This document shows, piece by piece, positions 1 through 6,165 of a stretch of 14,429 nt of DNA. The translations under genes were made by a program, and so were the position numbers. Within the stretch, counting starts at the first letter, position 1. Every line of letters starts with the position of its first letter. Source of the DNA: an uncultured Actinoplanes sp. (lineage in GTDB: Bacteria > Actinomycetota > Actinomycetes > Mycobacteriales > Micromonosporaceae); NCBI GenBank assembly GCA_934667465.1, contig CAKUMG010000052.1:1-14429 (forward strand). Reading direction: 5' to 3'. The notes under the pieces are model-generated. The model was given only the letters and a program-made list of their open reading frames with translations, made no database searches and was not told the DNA's origin.

Positions 1-1468
1 CATGGGCACCGTGCGGGTGGTCGTGACCGCGGCGGCCGTCGCCGCGACCGCGCACGCGCTGGGCCTGCCGTGGGGCCCGGCGTGGGTGCTCGGCGCCGCG
101 CTCGCGCCGACCGACGCGACGGCGGTCGGGGTGCTGGCCCGGATGCTGCCCCGGCGCAACGTGACCCTGCTGCGCGCCGAGAGCCTGATCAACGACGGGA
201 CGGCACTGGTCATCTACTCGCTCGCGGTCGGCGTGACCGTGGGGGAGGAGCACTTGGCGCCGCTGCACGTGTCGTGGCTGCTGCTGCTCGCGTACGGGGG
301 CGGGGCGCTGGCCGGCCTCGTCGTGGCGTGGCTCGGCGTGCGGGTGCGGCGCCGGCTCGACGATCCGCTGCTCGGCAACGTGGCGATGCTGCTGATGCCG
401 TTCACCGCGTTTCTGCTGGCCGAGGCGGTGGAGGCCTCCGGGGTGGTGGCCGTGGTGGTGTGCGGGCTGATGATGAGCCAGGCCGGGCCGCGGATCGTAC
501 GGGCCGAGACGCGCAGCCAGGCCGTGCCGTTCTGGGCGCTGGCGACGTTCCTGCTCAACGCGGCGCTGTTCGTGCTCGTCGGCATCGAGGTGCAGGTGGC
601 CGTGCGCGGGCTGACCAGCCTCGACCTGGCACGCGGGCTGGTCGCCGTGGCCGCGGTGTCGGGTGTCGTGTTCGCCGCCCGGCTCGCGTTCCTGATGGTG
701 TCGGCCTACACGATCCGGCTCGTCGACCGCCGCCCCCAGCAGCGCGCCCGCCGGTTCAGCAACCGGGCCCGGGTGGTCAGCGCGACCGCCGGGTTCCGGG
801 GCGCGGTGTCGCTGGCGGCGGCGCTGGGCGTGCCGGCCACGCTCGCGTCGGGGGAGCCGTTCCCGGGCCGGGACACGATCGTGTTCGTGACCGCGGGCGT
901 GATCGTGGTGACGCTGGCCCTGCAGGCGCCGCTGCTGCCGGCGGTGGTCCGCTGGGCGCGGCTGCCCCGGGACACGTCCGTGGACGCCGAACGCCGGCTC
1001 GCCGAGACGACTGCCGCCCGCGAGGCCCTCGCCGCGATCCCGGAACTGGCCGCCGAGGTGGACGCCGGGCCGCAGATCGCCCGCGAGGTGGCCCGCGAGT
1101 ACGAACGCCACCTGCGCATCCTGCAGGCCACCGCCCCACCCCCGGACGGGTCGTCCCCGGACGCCCCGTCGTCGGGCAGGGCGGCGTCGGGCGGGGCGTC
1201 ACCGGACGGGGCGTCACCGGACGGGGCGGCGTCGGGTGGCGGAGAGGTCGGCGGGGTGGCGGACGGGGAGGACGCGCGGGGCGGCGAGGCCGAACTGCGA
1301 CGGCACGACGCCCGTACGGCGCTGCGGCTGGCCGTTGTCGCCCGCAAGCGCGCCGCCGTCGTCCGCCTGCGCGACGAGGGCCGCATCGACGACACGGTCC
1401 TGCGGCGGGTGCAGGCCCGCCTCGACCTCGAGGAACTCCGCCTCTCCGGCCGCGACCTCGTCGACTGA
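1..1468 (+). CDS. Na+/H+ antiporter of the CPA1 family, 5' end missing
   Basis: This is an inner-membrane cation/proton antiporter of the CPA1 (NhaP/YjcE-like) type, which exchanges Na+ or K+ for H+ in pH and ion homeostasis. Numbering from the ATG at position 2, the frame shows successive hydrophobic helices up to about residue 318, the conserved TD pair (T37-D38, in PTDATAV), the ESLINDGTA motif (60-68, with N64-D65 as the ion-binding ND pair) and GFRGAVSL (264-271). The cytoplasmic tail (about 325-488) is mostly helical and charged, interrupted by a low-complexity Gly/Ser/Pro/Asp/Ala stretch (about 377-430). Family members are about 520 residues or more, so roughly the first helices are missing. 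The ATG at 2 is probably internal and the gene starts outside the window. A strong hairpin follows the stop codon. Family assignment is firm; the transported ion is not determinable. Confidence 0.9.
   Translation, partial: MGTVRVVVTAAAVAATAHALGLPWGPAWVLGAALAPTDATAVGVLARMLPRRNVTLLRAESLINDGTALVIYSLAVGVTVGEEHLAPLHVSWLLLLAYGGGALAGLVVAWLGVRVRRRLDDPLLGNVAMLLMPFTAFLLAEAVEASGVVAVVVCGLMMSQAGPRIVRAETRSQAVPFWALATFLLNAALFVLVGIEVQVAVRGLTSLDLARGLVAVAAVSGVVFAARLAFLMVSAYTIRLVDRRPQQRARRFSNRARVVSATAGFRGAVSLAAALGVPATLASGEPFPGRDTIVFVTAGVIVVTLALQAPLLPAVVRWARLPRDTSVDAERRLAETTAAREALAAIPELAAEVDAGPQIAREVAREYERHLRILQATAPPPDGSSPDAPSSGRAASGGASPDGASPDGAASGGGEVGGVADGEDARGGEAELRRHDARTALRLAVVARKRAAVVRLRDEGRIDDTVLRRVQARLDLEELRLSGRDLVD
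1193..1228 (+). repeat. 15-bp tandem repeat inside the antiporter tail
   Basis: Two full copies and the first 6 bp of a third copy of the unit GGGGCGTCACCGGAC stand head to tail. Because the unit is 15 bp, it adds GASPD pentapeptides without shifting the frame. Related but degenerate GC-rich units extend on both sides (about 1140-1270), which suggests growth by replication slippage in a disordered linker. Confidence 0.75.
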
Positions 1469-1469
1469 T

Positions 1470-1510
1470 CCGCAAGCCCGCCCGCGCGGCGGGGTGGGGC
1501 GGGCTTGCGG
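1470..1510 (+). terminator. Hairpin terminator after the antiporter gene
   Basis: The arm CCGCAAGCCCGCCC (1470-1483) is perfectly complementary to 1497-1510, giving a 14-bp stem with a 13-nt loop, two bases after the antiporter stop codon. There is no T-run after it, which is common for actinobacterial terminators. It could also stop transcription arriving from the convergent minus-strand gene that ends at 1566. Confidence 0.75.
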
Positions 1511-1565
1511 AGAATCGCGGGCTGAACCGCGTACCGGCGGAATGTGCCCTTGATCGTCCTGCCGG

Positions 1566-2612
1566 TCAGCCGGCCTGGGTGAGCAGGTCGTTGACGATCT
1601 TCTGGACGACGGCCTTGCTCTCCGGCTGGCTGTACGTGCCGACCGCCACCTGGTATCCCGGGACGAAGTGGCTCATGTCGAGCGTGTAGCGGCCGTCGGC
1701 GTTGCGGGCCGTCTCCACGTACGAGGTCTGGTCGTCAAGGGTCTTGGCCTCGGCGCCCTTGTCGAACCATTCGGTGCTCAGCCGCTCGCGGTCGGCGGTG
1801 CCGCACGGCGCGTCGCAGGGGCGCAGCATGATCTGCAGGCGCTTGCCCCGGTCCGGCGCGGGCGCGCTCGAGTCGAACGGGTCGCCCTCGTCGATGCAGA
1901 CCCACGCCTTGGCGCCCGGGACGTCGATCTTGCCGGTGATGCAGCCCCAGGTCGCGGGCGTGCGGAACGCGTACGGGAATCCGGCGAGCGTCATCGTGTA
2001 GGTCTTGTCACCGGCGGCGTACGAGGGGCCCACCAGCGTGCGGGCCGGCGTCGAGCGCAGCGTCGGCTCGCCGGCCGCACCCGTCGGCGCCGTCGTGGGC
2101 CGCGAGGGCCGCGTCGGCAGCGGGTCGACCGTCGGCATCGTGGGCAGCGGGGCGATGGTCGGCAGCGTGTACGGGTCGTCGTTCGCGTCACTGACCAGCC
2201 CGACCACGCCGAACACGCCACAGACGCAGAGCAGTGCGGCCAGCGGGACGATCATCAGCGCGATCGCGGCCGGGACGCCCCGGAACTTCTGCGGCGCGGG
2301 CCCGATCGAGCCGCCGAGCCAGCCGATCACCGGCGCGCGGTACTCGACCTCGACGACCTGGCCCGGATGCACCGGCACGACCGTCTCGGCGGGCCCGATC
2401 CGTGGCGGCAGCAGGTAGGGCACGTGGACGTGCACGTGGTGCCGGCCGGGTGGCACGGGGATGACGGTGCGGCCCCAGCGCGCCTCGATCCGCTGCCCGT
2501 CGACGGCCACGAAGAGCCGGAACAGGCCGAGGACGAACGCCATCCACGAGTACTTCGTGGTGAGCGCGATCGCGCTGCCCTGCGCCCACGGCGGCTGCTG
2601 CTGGTCGTACAT
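1566..2612 (-). CDS. Membrane-anchored protein of unknown function with exported C-terminal domain
   Basis: I do not recognise a named family. The 348-residue product has a cytoplasmic N-terminal part (1-110) containing a beta-rich segment about ligand presentation (VAVDGQRIEARWG, then PPGRHHVHVHVP and HPGQVVEVEY). One strong transmembrane helix follows (about 114-140), then a Pro/Thr-rich linker (about 147-190) and an extracytoplasmic domain (200-348) with four cysteines (C224, C239, C266, C270) that could form disulfides. The order resembles actinobacterial single-pass proteins with a surface-exposed C-domain. I chose the ATG at 2612 because GGGGGAGG precedes it at good spacing and a promoter lies upstream; a longer frame reaches 2669 but would overlap that promoter. 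It is transcribed divergently from the glycosylase gene. Function is unknown. Confidence 0.75.
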   Translation of the reverse strand: MYDQQQPPWAQGSAIALTTKYSWMAFVLGLFRLFVAVDGQRIEARWGRTVIPVPPGRHHVHVHVPYLLPPRIGPAETVVPVHPGQVVEVEYRAPVIGWLGGSIGPAPQKFRGVPAAIALMIVPLAALLCVCGVFGVVGLVSDANDDPYTLPTIAPLPTMPTVDPLPTRPSRPTTAPTGAAGEPTLRSTPARTLVGPSYAAGDKTYTMTLAGFPYAFRTPATWGCITGKIDVPGAKAWVCIDEGDPFDSSAPAPDRGKRLQIMLRPCDAPCGTADRERLSTEWFDKGAEAKTLDDQTSYVETARNADGRYTLDMSHFVPGYQVAVGTYSQPESKAVVQKIVNDLLTQAG

Positions 2613-2640
2613 GAAGATCCTCCCCCGATCGGACCGGGGA

Positions 2641-2669
2641 AGTGTACGTATGCGCAGCTCGGGCATCAA
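2641..2669 (-). promoter_or_regulatory. Predicted promoter of the membrane-anchored protein gene
   Basis: On the minus strand TTGATG (2669-2664) and TACACT (2646-2641) are separated by 17 bp. Both fit actinobacterial housekeeping-sigma hexamers (TTGAnn and TAnnnT). The expected start point lies about 25 nt before the ATG at 2612, leaving room for the strong GGGGGAGG ribosome site. Confidence 0.5.
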
Positions 2670-2677
2670 AGACGGTC

Positions 2678-3292
2678 ATGCTGGATCTCCGCCCCGGCGT
2701 CGCCGAACTGGTGCGCCGCGAGCCCCGCTTCGCCGCCGTCGTGGACCGGTACGGGTTCCCGCTGGTGTGGGACCGCCCGCCCGGGTTCGCGTCGCTGCTG
2801 CACATCATGCTGGAACAGCAGGTGTCGCTCGCCTCCGCGCGGGTGACCTTCGACCGGCTGCGCGCGCTCACCGGGCCGCTCAGCCCGGCGAGCCTCCTGC
2901 GGCTCGGCGACGACGAGCTGCGGTCCGCGGGGCTCAGCCGGCAGAAGGCCCGGTACGTCCGCGCGCTGGCGACCGCGCTCGAGGAGGGGTCCCTGGTGCT
3001 GGAGGCGCTGCCCGGGCTCGATGACGAGCGGGTCGACGCGGCGCTGCGTACGGTGCCGGGAATCGGGCCGTGGACCGCGGCGATCTACCGGCTCTCGGCC
3101 CTCGGGCGGCCCGACGCGTGGCCGGCCGGCGACCTCGCCGTCGCGGCCGCGATCGCCGCGCTGTGGGAGCTGCCTGCCCTGCCCACCGCCGCCGAGACGA
3201 TCACCCGTGCCGAGGCGTGGCGACCCTGGCGTGCGGTCGCCGCGCGGATCCTCTGGCAGCACTATCTGCGGGGCGCGGGCTCCCCGGCGTAG
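2678..3292 (+). CDS. AlkA-type DNA-3-methyladenine glycosylase (HhH-GPD)
   Basis: This is a base-excision-repair glycosylase of the HhH-GPD superfamily, which flips out and removes alkylated bases. The 204-residue product shows the AlkA-like helix LEQQVSLASA (45-54) and a helix-hairpin-helix with VPGIGPWTA (126-134). The catalytic aspartate is D152, in AGDLAV. There is no lysine at the Nth/Ogg-type position after the hairpin, which fits a monofunctional glycosylase without lyase activity. E. coli AlkA has an extra N-terminal domain; this protein is a compact core, as in many actinobacteria. The start at ATG 2678 is preferred over an in-frame GTG at 2642, because the latter would lie inside the promoter of the divergent gene. 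The ribosome site is weak. Its 3' end overlaps the convergent VOC gene by 31 bp. Confidence 0.87.
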   Translation: MLDLRPGVAELVRREPRFAAVVDRYGFPLVWDRPPGFASLLHIMLEQQVSLASARVTFDRLRALTGPLSPASLLRLGDDELRSAGLSRQKARYVRALATALEEGSLVLEALPGLDDERVDAALRTVPGIGPWTAAIYRLSALGRPDAWPAGDLAVAAAIAALWELPALPTAAETITRAEAWRPWRAVAARILWQHYLRGAGSPA

Positions 3293-3657
3293 TCACCGAA
3301 GGACCACAGGTTGCCCTCGGGATCGCGGACGGCGAACTCCTGGGCGCCGTAGCTGGTCCTCGCGAGCGGACGAACGACGTCGGCATTCCTCTGCGCGATT
3401 CGGTCATAGAGGGCAGCGGGGTCTGCGGTGACGACGTACCCACCGGCGCTCCCCGGCTCCCGCGACCACAGCGCGCCGGGACGGTGGCTGCCGAGCATGA
3501 TGCCGCCGGACCCCTCCGGCCAGAGCAGCTCGGCATGCTCGACGACGTCACCGTCGCCGTGGCGGGCGGTCAGCACGAAACCGAAGGTGCCGACGAAGTA
3601 GTCGATCAGTGCGGGCGCGTCAGCGGCCTGCAGGGAGAGCCAGACGGTCGGGGTCAT
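3262..3657 (-). CDS. VOC-fold (glyoxalase/bleomycin-resistance-like) protein
   Basis: This is a small 131-residue cytosolic protein of the vicinal-oxygen-chelate superfamily. Features are an N-terminal beta-strand and helix with YFVGTFGFVL (20-29), H41 at a usual metal-ligand position, GGIMLG (51-56), and a C-terminal strand ending in DPEGNLWSFGDY (112-123). In many relatives the residue after DPEGNxW is followed by an acidic ligand; here S119 and F120 stand there, so metal binding and enzymatic activity are uncertain. The substrate cannot be predicted. The ATG at 3657 matches the family's N-terminus (TPTVWLSLQA). The frame stays open well upstream, but that stretch is Arg/Cys-rich and belongs to another frame. 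A truncated AraC-type regulator gene lies upstream in the same orientation and is a likely former regulator. Confidence 0.83.
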   Translation of the reverse strand: MTPTVWLSLQAADAPALIDYFVGTFGFVLTARHGDGDVVEHAELLWPEGSGGIMLGSHRPGALWSREPGSAGGYVVTADPAALYDRIAQRNADVVRPLARTSYGAQEFAVRDPEGNLWSFGDYAGEPAPRR

Positions 3658-4042
3658 GGCCGTACTCTGCCCAGGTCCCTTCCTCGGACCCTTCCTCGGG
3701 GCCCATTCCGGTCCCGTTTCCGAGCCCGCCCGGCTCCGCCGCCGGCACCCCGAACACCGCCCGAGCCGCCAGCGGATGCACCGCCACCTGCACCCCCGCC
3801 TGCCCCGTCCCCTGCCGGACATGGCTCGCCCGCATGTGCAGCCCGGCCAGCACCACCGGCACCGGCGGCCCGTCCCCCATCCGAACCCCGTCATCCAGGC
3901 TCACGATGAACGTCACCCATGCCGACGGCAGCCCCCGATGCACCGACTCCGCCACATCGAGCGCCCGATACCCCACCATCGAACCCAACCCGGGCGCACA
4001 CCCCGCCGCCCCCGCAACGAACTCCCAGGCCCGCTCCTCCAT
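3620..4042 (-). pseudogene. AraC-family regulator remnant lacking its DNA-binding domain
   Basis: Residues 1-103 look like the N-terminal sensing part of an actinobacterial AraC-type regulator: MVGYRALD (22-29), HRGLPSAWVTFIVSLDD (35-51), LAGLHMRASHV (66-76), and GVQVAVHPLAARAVFGVPAAE (83-103, with the typical PLAAR and GVPAAE). Intact relatives have about 250-280 residues and end in two helix-turn-helix motifs. Here similarity stops near position 3734. The frame continues through a low-complexity acidic stretch and stops at 3620, inside the VOC coding region in another frame. I read this as a deletion that removed roughly the C-terminal half and brought the stub up to the VOC gene. A short protein could still be made, but not a classical DNA-binding regulator. 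Confidence 0.62.
3677..3699. repeat. Short tandem repeat at the regulator/VOC junction
   Basis: CCCTTCCTCGG occurs twice with a period of 12 bp (3677-3687 and 3689-3699). It lies exactly where similarity of the AraC remnant to its family has ended and just upstream of the VOC start codon. On the minus strand each copy contains a GGAAGG purine run; these are 20 nt or more from the VOC ATG, too far for an ideal ribosome site. It may be a scar of the deletion or simple slippage. Confidence 0.5.
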
Positions 4043-4060
4043 CCCCGCAGCCTAGGCGGC

Positions 4061-4228
4061 TCAGTCGCCGGGGCCCATCACATACCCGAACTGCTCCATC
4101 GAGCCAGCCCGATCGATGGCGTCGAGCTCCTCCGCCGCAAAGCTCGCCATTGGCGGCCGCACAGCCCGGGCGCGCCAGTGGTAGGTGGCACGGACAGGTA
4201 CTCGAGCGACGATCAGTGCCGGATGCAC
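4061..4228 (-). pseudogene. Short frame resembling a truncated protein C-terminus
   Basis: Just after the nucleotidyltransferase gene, in another frame, a minus-strand reading frame opens at GTG 4228 and ends at TGA 4061. It encodes 55 residues, overlapping the toxin stop codon. From about residue 15 (TYHWRARAVRPP) to the end (EELDAIDRAGSMEQFGYVMG, then PGD) codon third positions are mostly G or C and the composition is protein-like, whereas the first codons are not. No ribosome site is visible. The likeliest reading is the surviving 3' end of a gene whose body was lost; a genuine small gene is also possible. I do not recognise the family. Confidence 0.3.
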
Positions 4229-4932
4229 GCGGCAAGCAGGAGCTCGGAAGTCAGTTCGATGTCGTCGGTGGCGATGTCGTCGCCGCCGACAGATGTGATC
4301 CAGCGGAGTGCCTGATCGCGCCGGCGTACGAGCCAGAGATCCGCATGCAGTGCGATGTCACCGGCGATCGCCGGATCGACATGACCGATCTGAGTGAGCA
4401 CGGCCGGCCGGGTAGCCCCGTCGAGCGTGAGCCTGATGATGTCGAGCAGGTCGGTTCCCTGCTTCTCGACCGAGCGATTCATCACTGCCTGCAACTTCAT
4501 GGCCACCAGCGGCCCGGGCTCGGCCATGAGCGTGGCCACCTCGCGGCGTTCACCGTTCATCCGGACAACCTCCAGGGTCATTTCGGTGGCGGTGTCGTTC
4601 GCCCAGGCATGGGCCGACGCGTGCAGGCGATCACCGGGGTCATCGCTGGGGATGTCGAGTTCGGCCTGACGAACCTCCAGCACGTCGACCTTCACCGGGC
4701 CGTAGGGAGTGGCGAGCAGGACGGCCGCGGGCTGGACCGGCTGGGCGCCGTCGGCCGCGCGCAGCACCTCGAGATGTGGCACCTCGCCGTGCAGCCGGTC
4801 CACTACATCGACGTCGACAGTGGCGCGATGCGGATGCGACAACCGGGACAGGACGGCCACGCCCCCGACGATCACCGGAGGCTGGCCGAGCAGTGTTCGA
4901 ACCTCGATCACACCTTGGACGACGGTGCTCAT
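4213..4932 (-). CDS. AbiEii-like nucleotidyltransferase, toxin of a type IV toxin-antitoxin pair
   Basis: The predicted product is a 239-residue DNA-polymerase-beta-fold nucleotidyltransferase of the AbiEii type. Known family members transfer nucleotides to cellular RNA targets, reported to be tRNA for some, and arrest growth, for example as abortive infection against phage. Visible motifs are VGGVAVLSRL (22-31, with the GG pair), RATVDVDVV (36-44, catalytic D40 and D42), YGPVKVDVLEV (77-87, third acidic residue D83) and AMKLQAVMNR (144-153), the conserved lysine-containing helix. The DLLDIIRL segment follows. ATG 4932 begins 25 nt after the antitoxin stop codon without a clear ribosome site. 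An in-frame GTG at 4968 would overlap the antitoxin gene by 11 nt. Either way, translation is probably coupled to the upstream gene. The family call is good; the toxic activity is inferred. Confidence 0.78.
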   Translation of the reverse strand: MSTVVQGVIEVRTLLGQPPVIVGGVAVLSRLSHPHRATVDVDVVDRLHGEVPHLEVLRAADGAQPVQPAAVLLATPYGPVKVDVLEVRQAELDIPSDDPGDRLHASAHAWANDTATEMTLEVVRMNGERREVATLMAEPGPLVAMKLQAVMNRSVEKQGTDLLDIIRLTLDGATRPAVLTQIGHVDPAIAGDIALHADLWLVRRRDQALRWITSVGGDDIATDDIELTSELLLAACIRH

Positions 4933-4957
4933 GGCGTCGCCGACGAAGGTGACGCGG

Positions 4958-5974
4958 CTACCAGACACGGGCCCAGGGTCCGTCGGGTGTCCAGGCTTCG
5001 AGGATTTCCCGGCCACGGCCGATGTCCTGCGCCAGGTCGAGAGCGACGAACAAGGGGTGCGCCGTCGGCCACCCGACGGGGTTGGGGTGGAGGCCGACGC
5101 GATGCCGCACCACGGCAGGCACGGGCGCGATTCTGACGCTTGCCCGAGCTTGTGCCGGCTTGGCGGCAACGCCGAGAAGGGTGGTGGCACGATGCTGGGT
5201 CGCTTGATCGGGGACGTAGAAGTCGAGGATCTGCCCCGACCGGAACGCCAGGGGAGCGCCGAGTACGGCCGCTGCAGCCGAGTCCGTCAGGGCCCATCCG
5301 GTCTCCGACTCGACATCCTGCAGGCCGAGCCGAAGCGATCGGGCAACGGGCGCCTCGCCGGGTGACGGGAGGTGGGCGAGGTAGGTGCGCGGGGCCGTCC
5401 AGCGGTCGGCGACCTGCCAGAACAAGCGGGAATCGGTCACTGCGTTGCCCGCGTCGACCAGGCCGTCCCGGCGGAGGGCGGAAAGGACCTCGGAGACCGT
5501 GCTGGCTGAACGGCCGAGTTGGCGGGCAAGGTCCCGTACCGAGGTCGCGCGTCCAGGCCGCATCAGGACGGCGGAGGCAATCTCGAGTCCGGCTTTGCCG
5601 CTCAGGGCGCTCGCTCGTTGTGGCCGCTCTCGGAGGGGCGTGACTGCGGCGTCAATGATCATGCCGTCGGTACGCATCGCCAGCCGGCCGCGCAGGTCGT
5701 AGTAACCGGCTCGGCGTGTGGTCAGAACCGTGCGAGCTGCCTCGGTTACGCGGTCGGCGACGATGAGCAGCGTGACGGACGGCGACGTGCGCGCGCGGAG
5801 GGCTTGCTCCGCGTCGGAGCCGGTGACCAGGGTCCGCCGCTTGAGCTCAAGGACTGCGCGCACGCCGTCCGTCTCGACCATCAGATCGGCACCGCTGTCG
5901 GACCCGCCGGTCAGCTCCAGCGCGTCGATCCCCAGTTGGGCGAAGGCATCAACGACCAGTGCCTCGGTGTCCAC
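4958..5974 (-). CDS. AbiEi-like antitoxin/autoregulator with endonuclease-like N-domain and winged helix
   Basis: This is the partner of the downstream nucleotidyltransferase. The N-terminal part (about 1-110) looks like a PD-(D/E)XK fold: D30 in GADLMVE, then E43-L-K45 in LELKRR, and a strand-helix ending in GYYDLRGRL (90-98) as in several AbiEi-type proteins. A winged helix-turn-helix follows (SVRDLARQLGRSASTVSEVL, 145-164, then RRDGLV). The C-terminal part (about 205-338) includes GWALTDSAAAAVLGAP (226-241), typical of AbiEi-like regions. AbiEi antitoxins neutralise the toxin indirectly, by repressing the operon. I chose GTG 5974 because a -10 hexamer ends 7 nt before it, which would give a leaderless mRNA, and because the longer ATG start at 6073 (preceded by AAAGG) would put a perfect operator-like palindrome inside coding sequence. 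The ATG remains possible. Confidence 0.72.
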   Translation of the reverse strand: MDTEALVVDAFAQLGIDALELTGGSDSGADLMVETDGVRAVLELKRRTLVTGSDAEQALRARTSPSVTLLIVADRVTEAARTVLTTRRAGYYDLRGRLAMRTDGMIIDAAVTPLRERPQRASALSGKAGLEIASAVLMRPGRATSVRDLARQLGRSASTVSEVLSALRRDGLVDAGNAVTDSRLFWQVADRWTAPRTYLAHLPSPGEAPVARSLRLGLQDVESETGWALTDSAAAAVLGAPLAFRSGQILDFYVPDQATQHRATTLLGVAAKPAQARASVRIAPVPAVVRHRVGLHPNPVGWPTAHPLFVALDLAQDIGRGREILEAWTPDGPWARVW

Positions 5975-5981
5975 GGATTTC

Positions 5982-6010
5982 AGTGTGGTGGGCGTTCGGT
6001 GTTCGGTCAA
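5982..6010 (-). promoter_or_regulatory. Predicted promoter of the AbiE-like operon, leaderless
   Basis: On the minus strand TTGACC (6010-6005) and CACACT (5987-5982) are 17 bp apart. The -35 fits the actinobacterial consensus TTGAC well; the -10 keeps only the key A2 and T6. Seven bases (5981-5975) separate the -10 from GTG 5974, so transcription would begin at the start codon itself. The -35 overlaps the centre and right half of the palindrome. Confidence 0.5.
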
Positions 6011-6025
6011 TACCGAACACCGAAC
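5994..6025. promoter_or_regulatory. Operator-like perfect inverted repeat of doubled 7-mers
   Basis: The left arm is GTTCGGT repeated twice (5994-6007). A 4-nt spacer CAAT follows (6008-6011), and the right arm is ACCGAAC repeated twice (6012-6025). The 14-bp arms match perfectly. The element covers the predicted -35 box of the AbiEi-like gene, which suits an autorepressor site: the winged-helix protein could bind as a dimer, or as two dimers on the four 7-mers. A role as an RNA hairpin is less likely if the mRNA starts at the GTG. Confidence 0.68.
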
Positions 6026-6165
6026 AGGCTGTACGTGGTCGAAAGCCACATATGGGAAAGCCGGTGATGTCATAGTGCGCCTTTACGGTCGTCCATCGGT
6101 CGGGTAGCGCGCCGAAGGTAGTGCTGCCGACGCCGGGCTCGTGACCAGACGGGCGGCCGCGGGGT

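Noticed and set aside
777..1475. Minus-strand open frames opposite the antiporter tail
   Set aside because: They are Pro/Arg/Ala-rich complements of the low-complexity linker, with no ribosome site or domain.
5975..6073. N-terminal extension of the AbiEi-like protein from ATG 6073
   Set aside because: Not excluded, since AAAGG precedes it, but it would place a perfect 32-bp inverted repeat and a promoter within coding sequence and adds residues with no family features. Kept only as an alternative.
4213..6073. Insertion sequence or integrase carrying the AbiE-like module
   Set aside because: I saw no transposase or integrase motifs, no terminal inverted repeats and no target duplication around the module; the only inverted repeat is the operator at 5994-6025.
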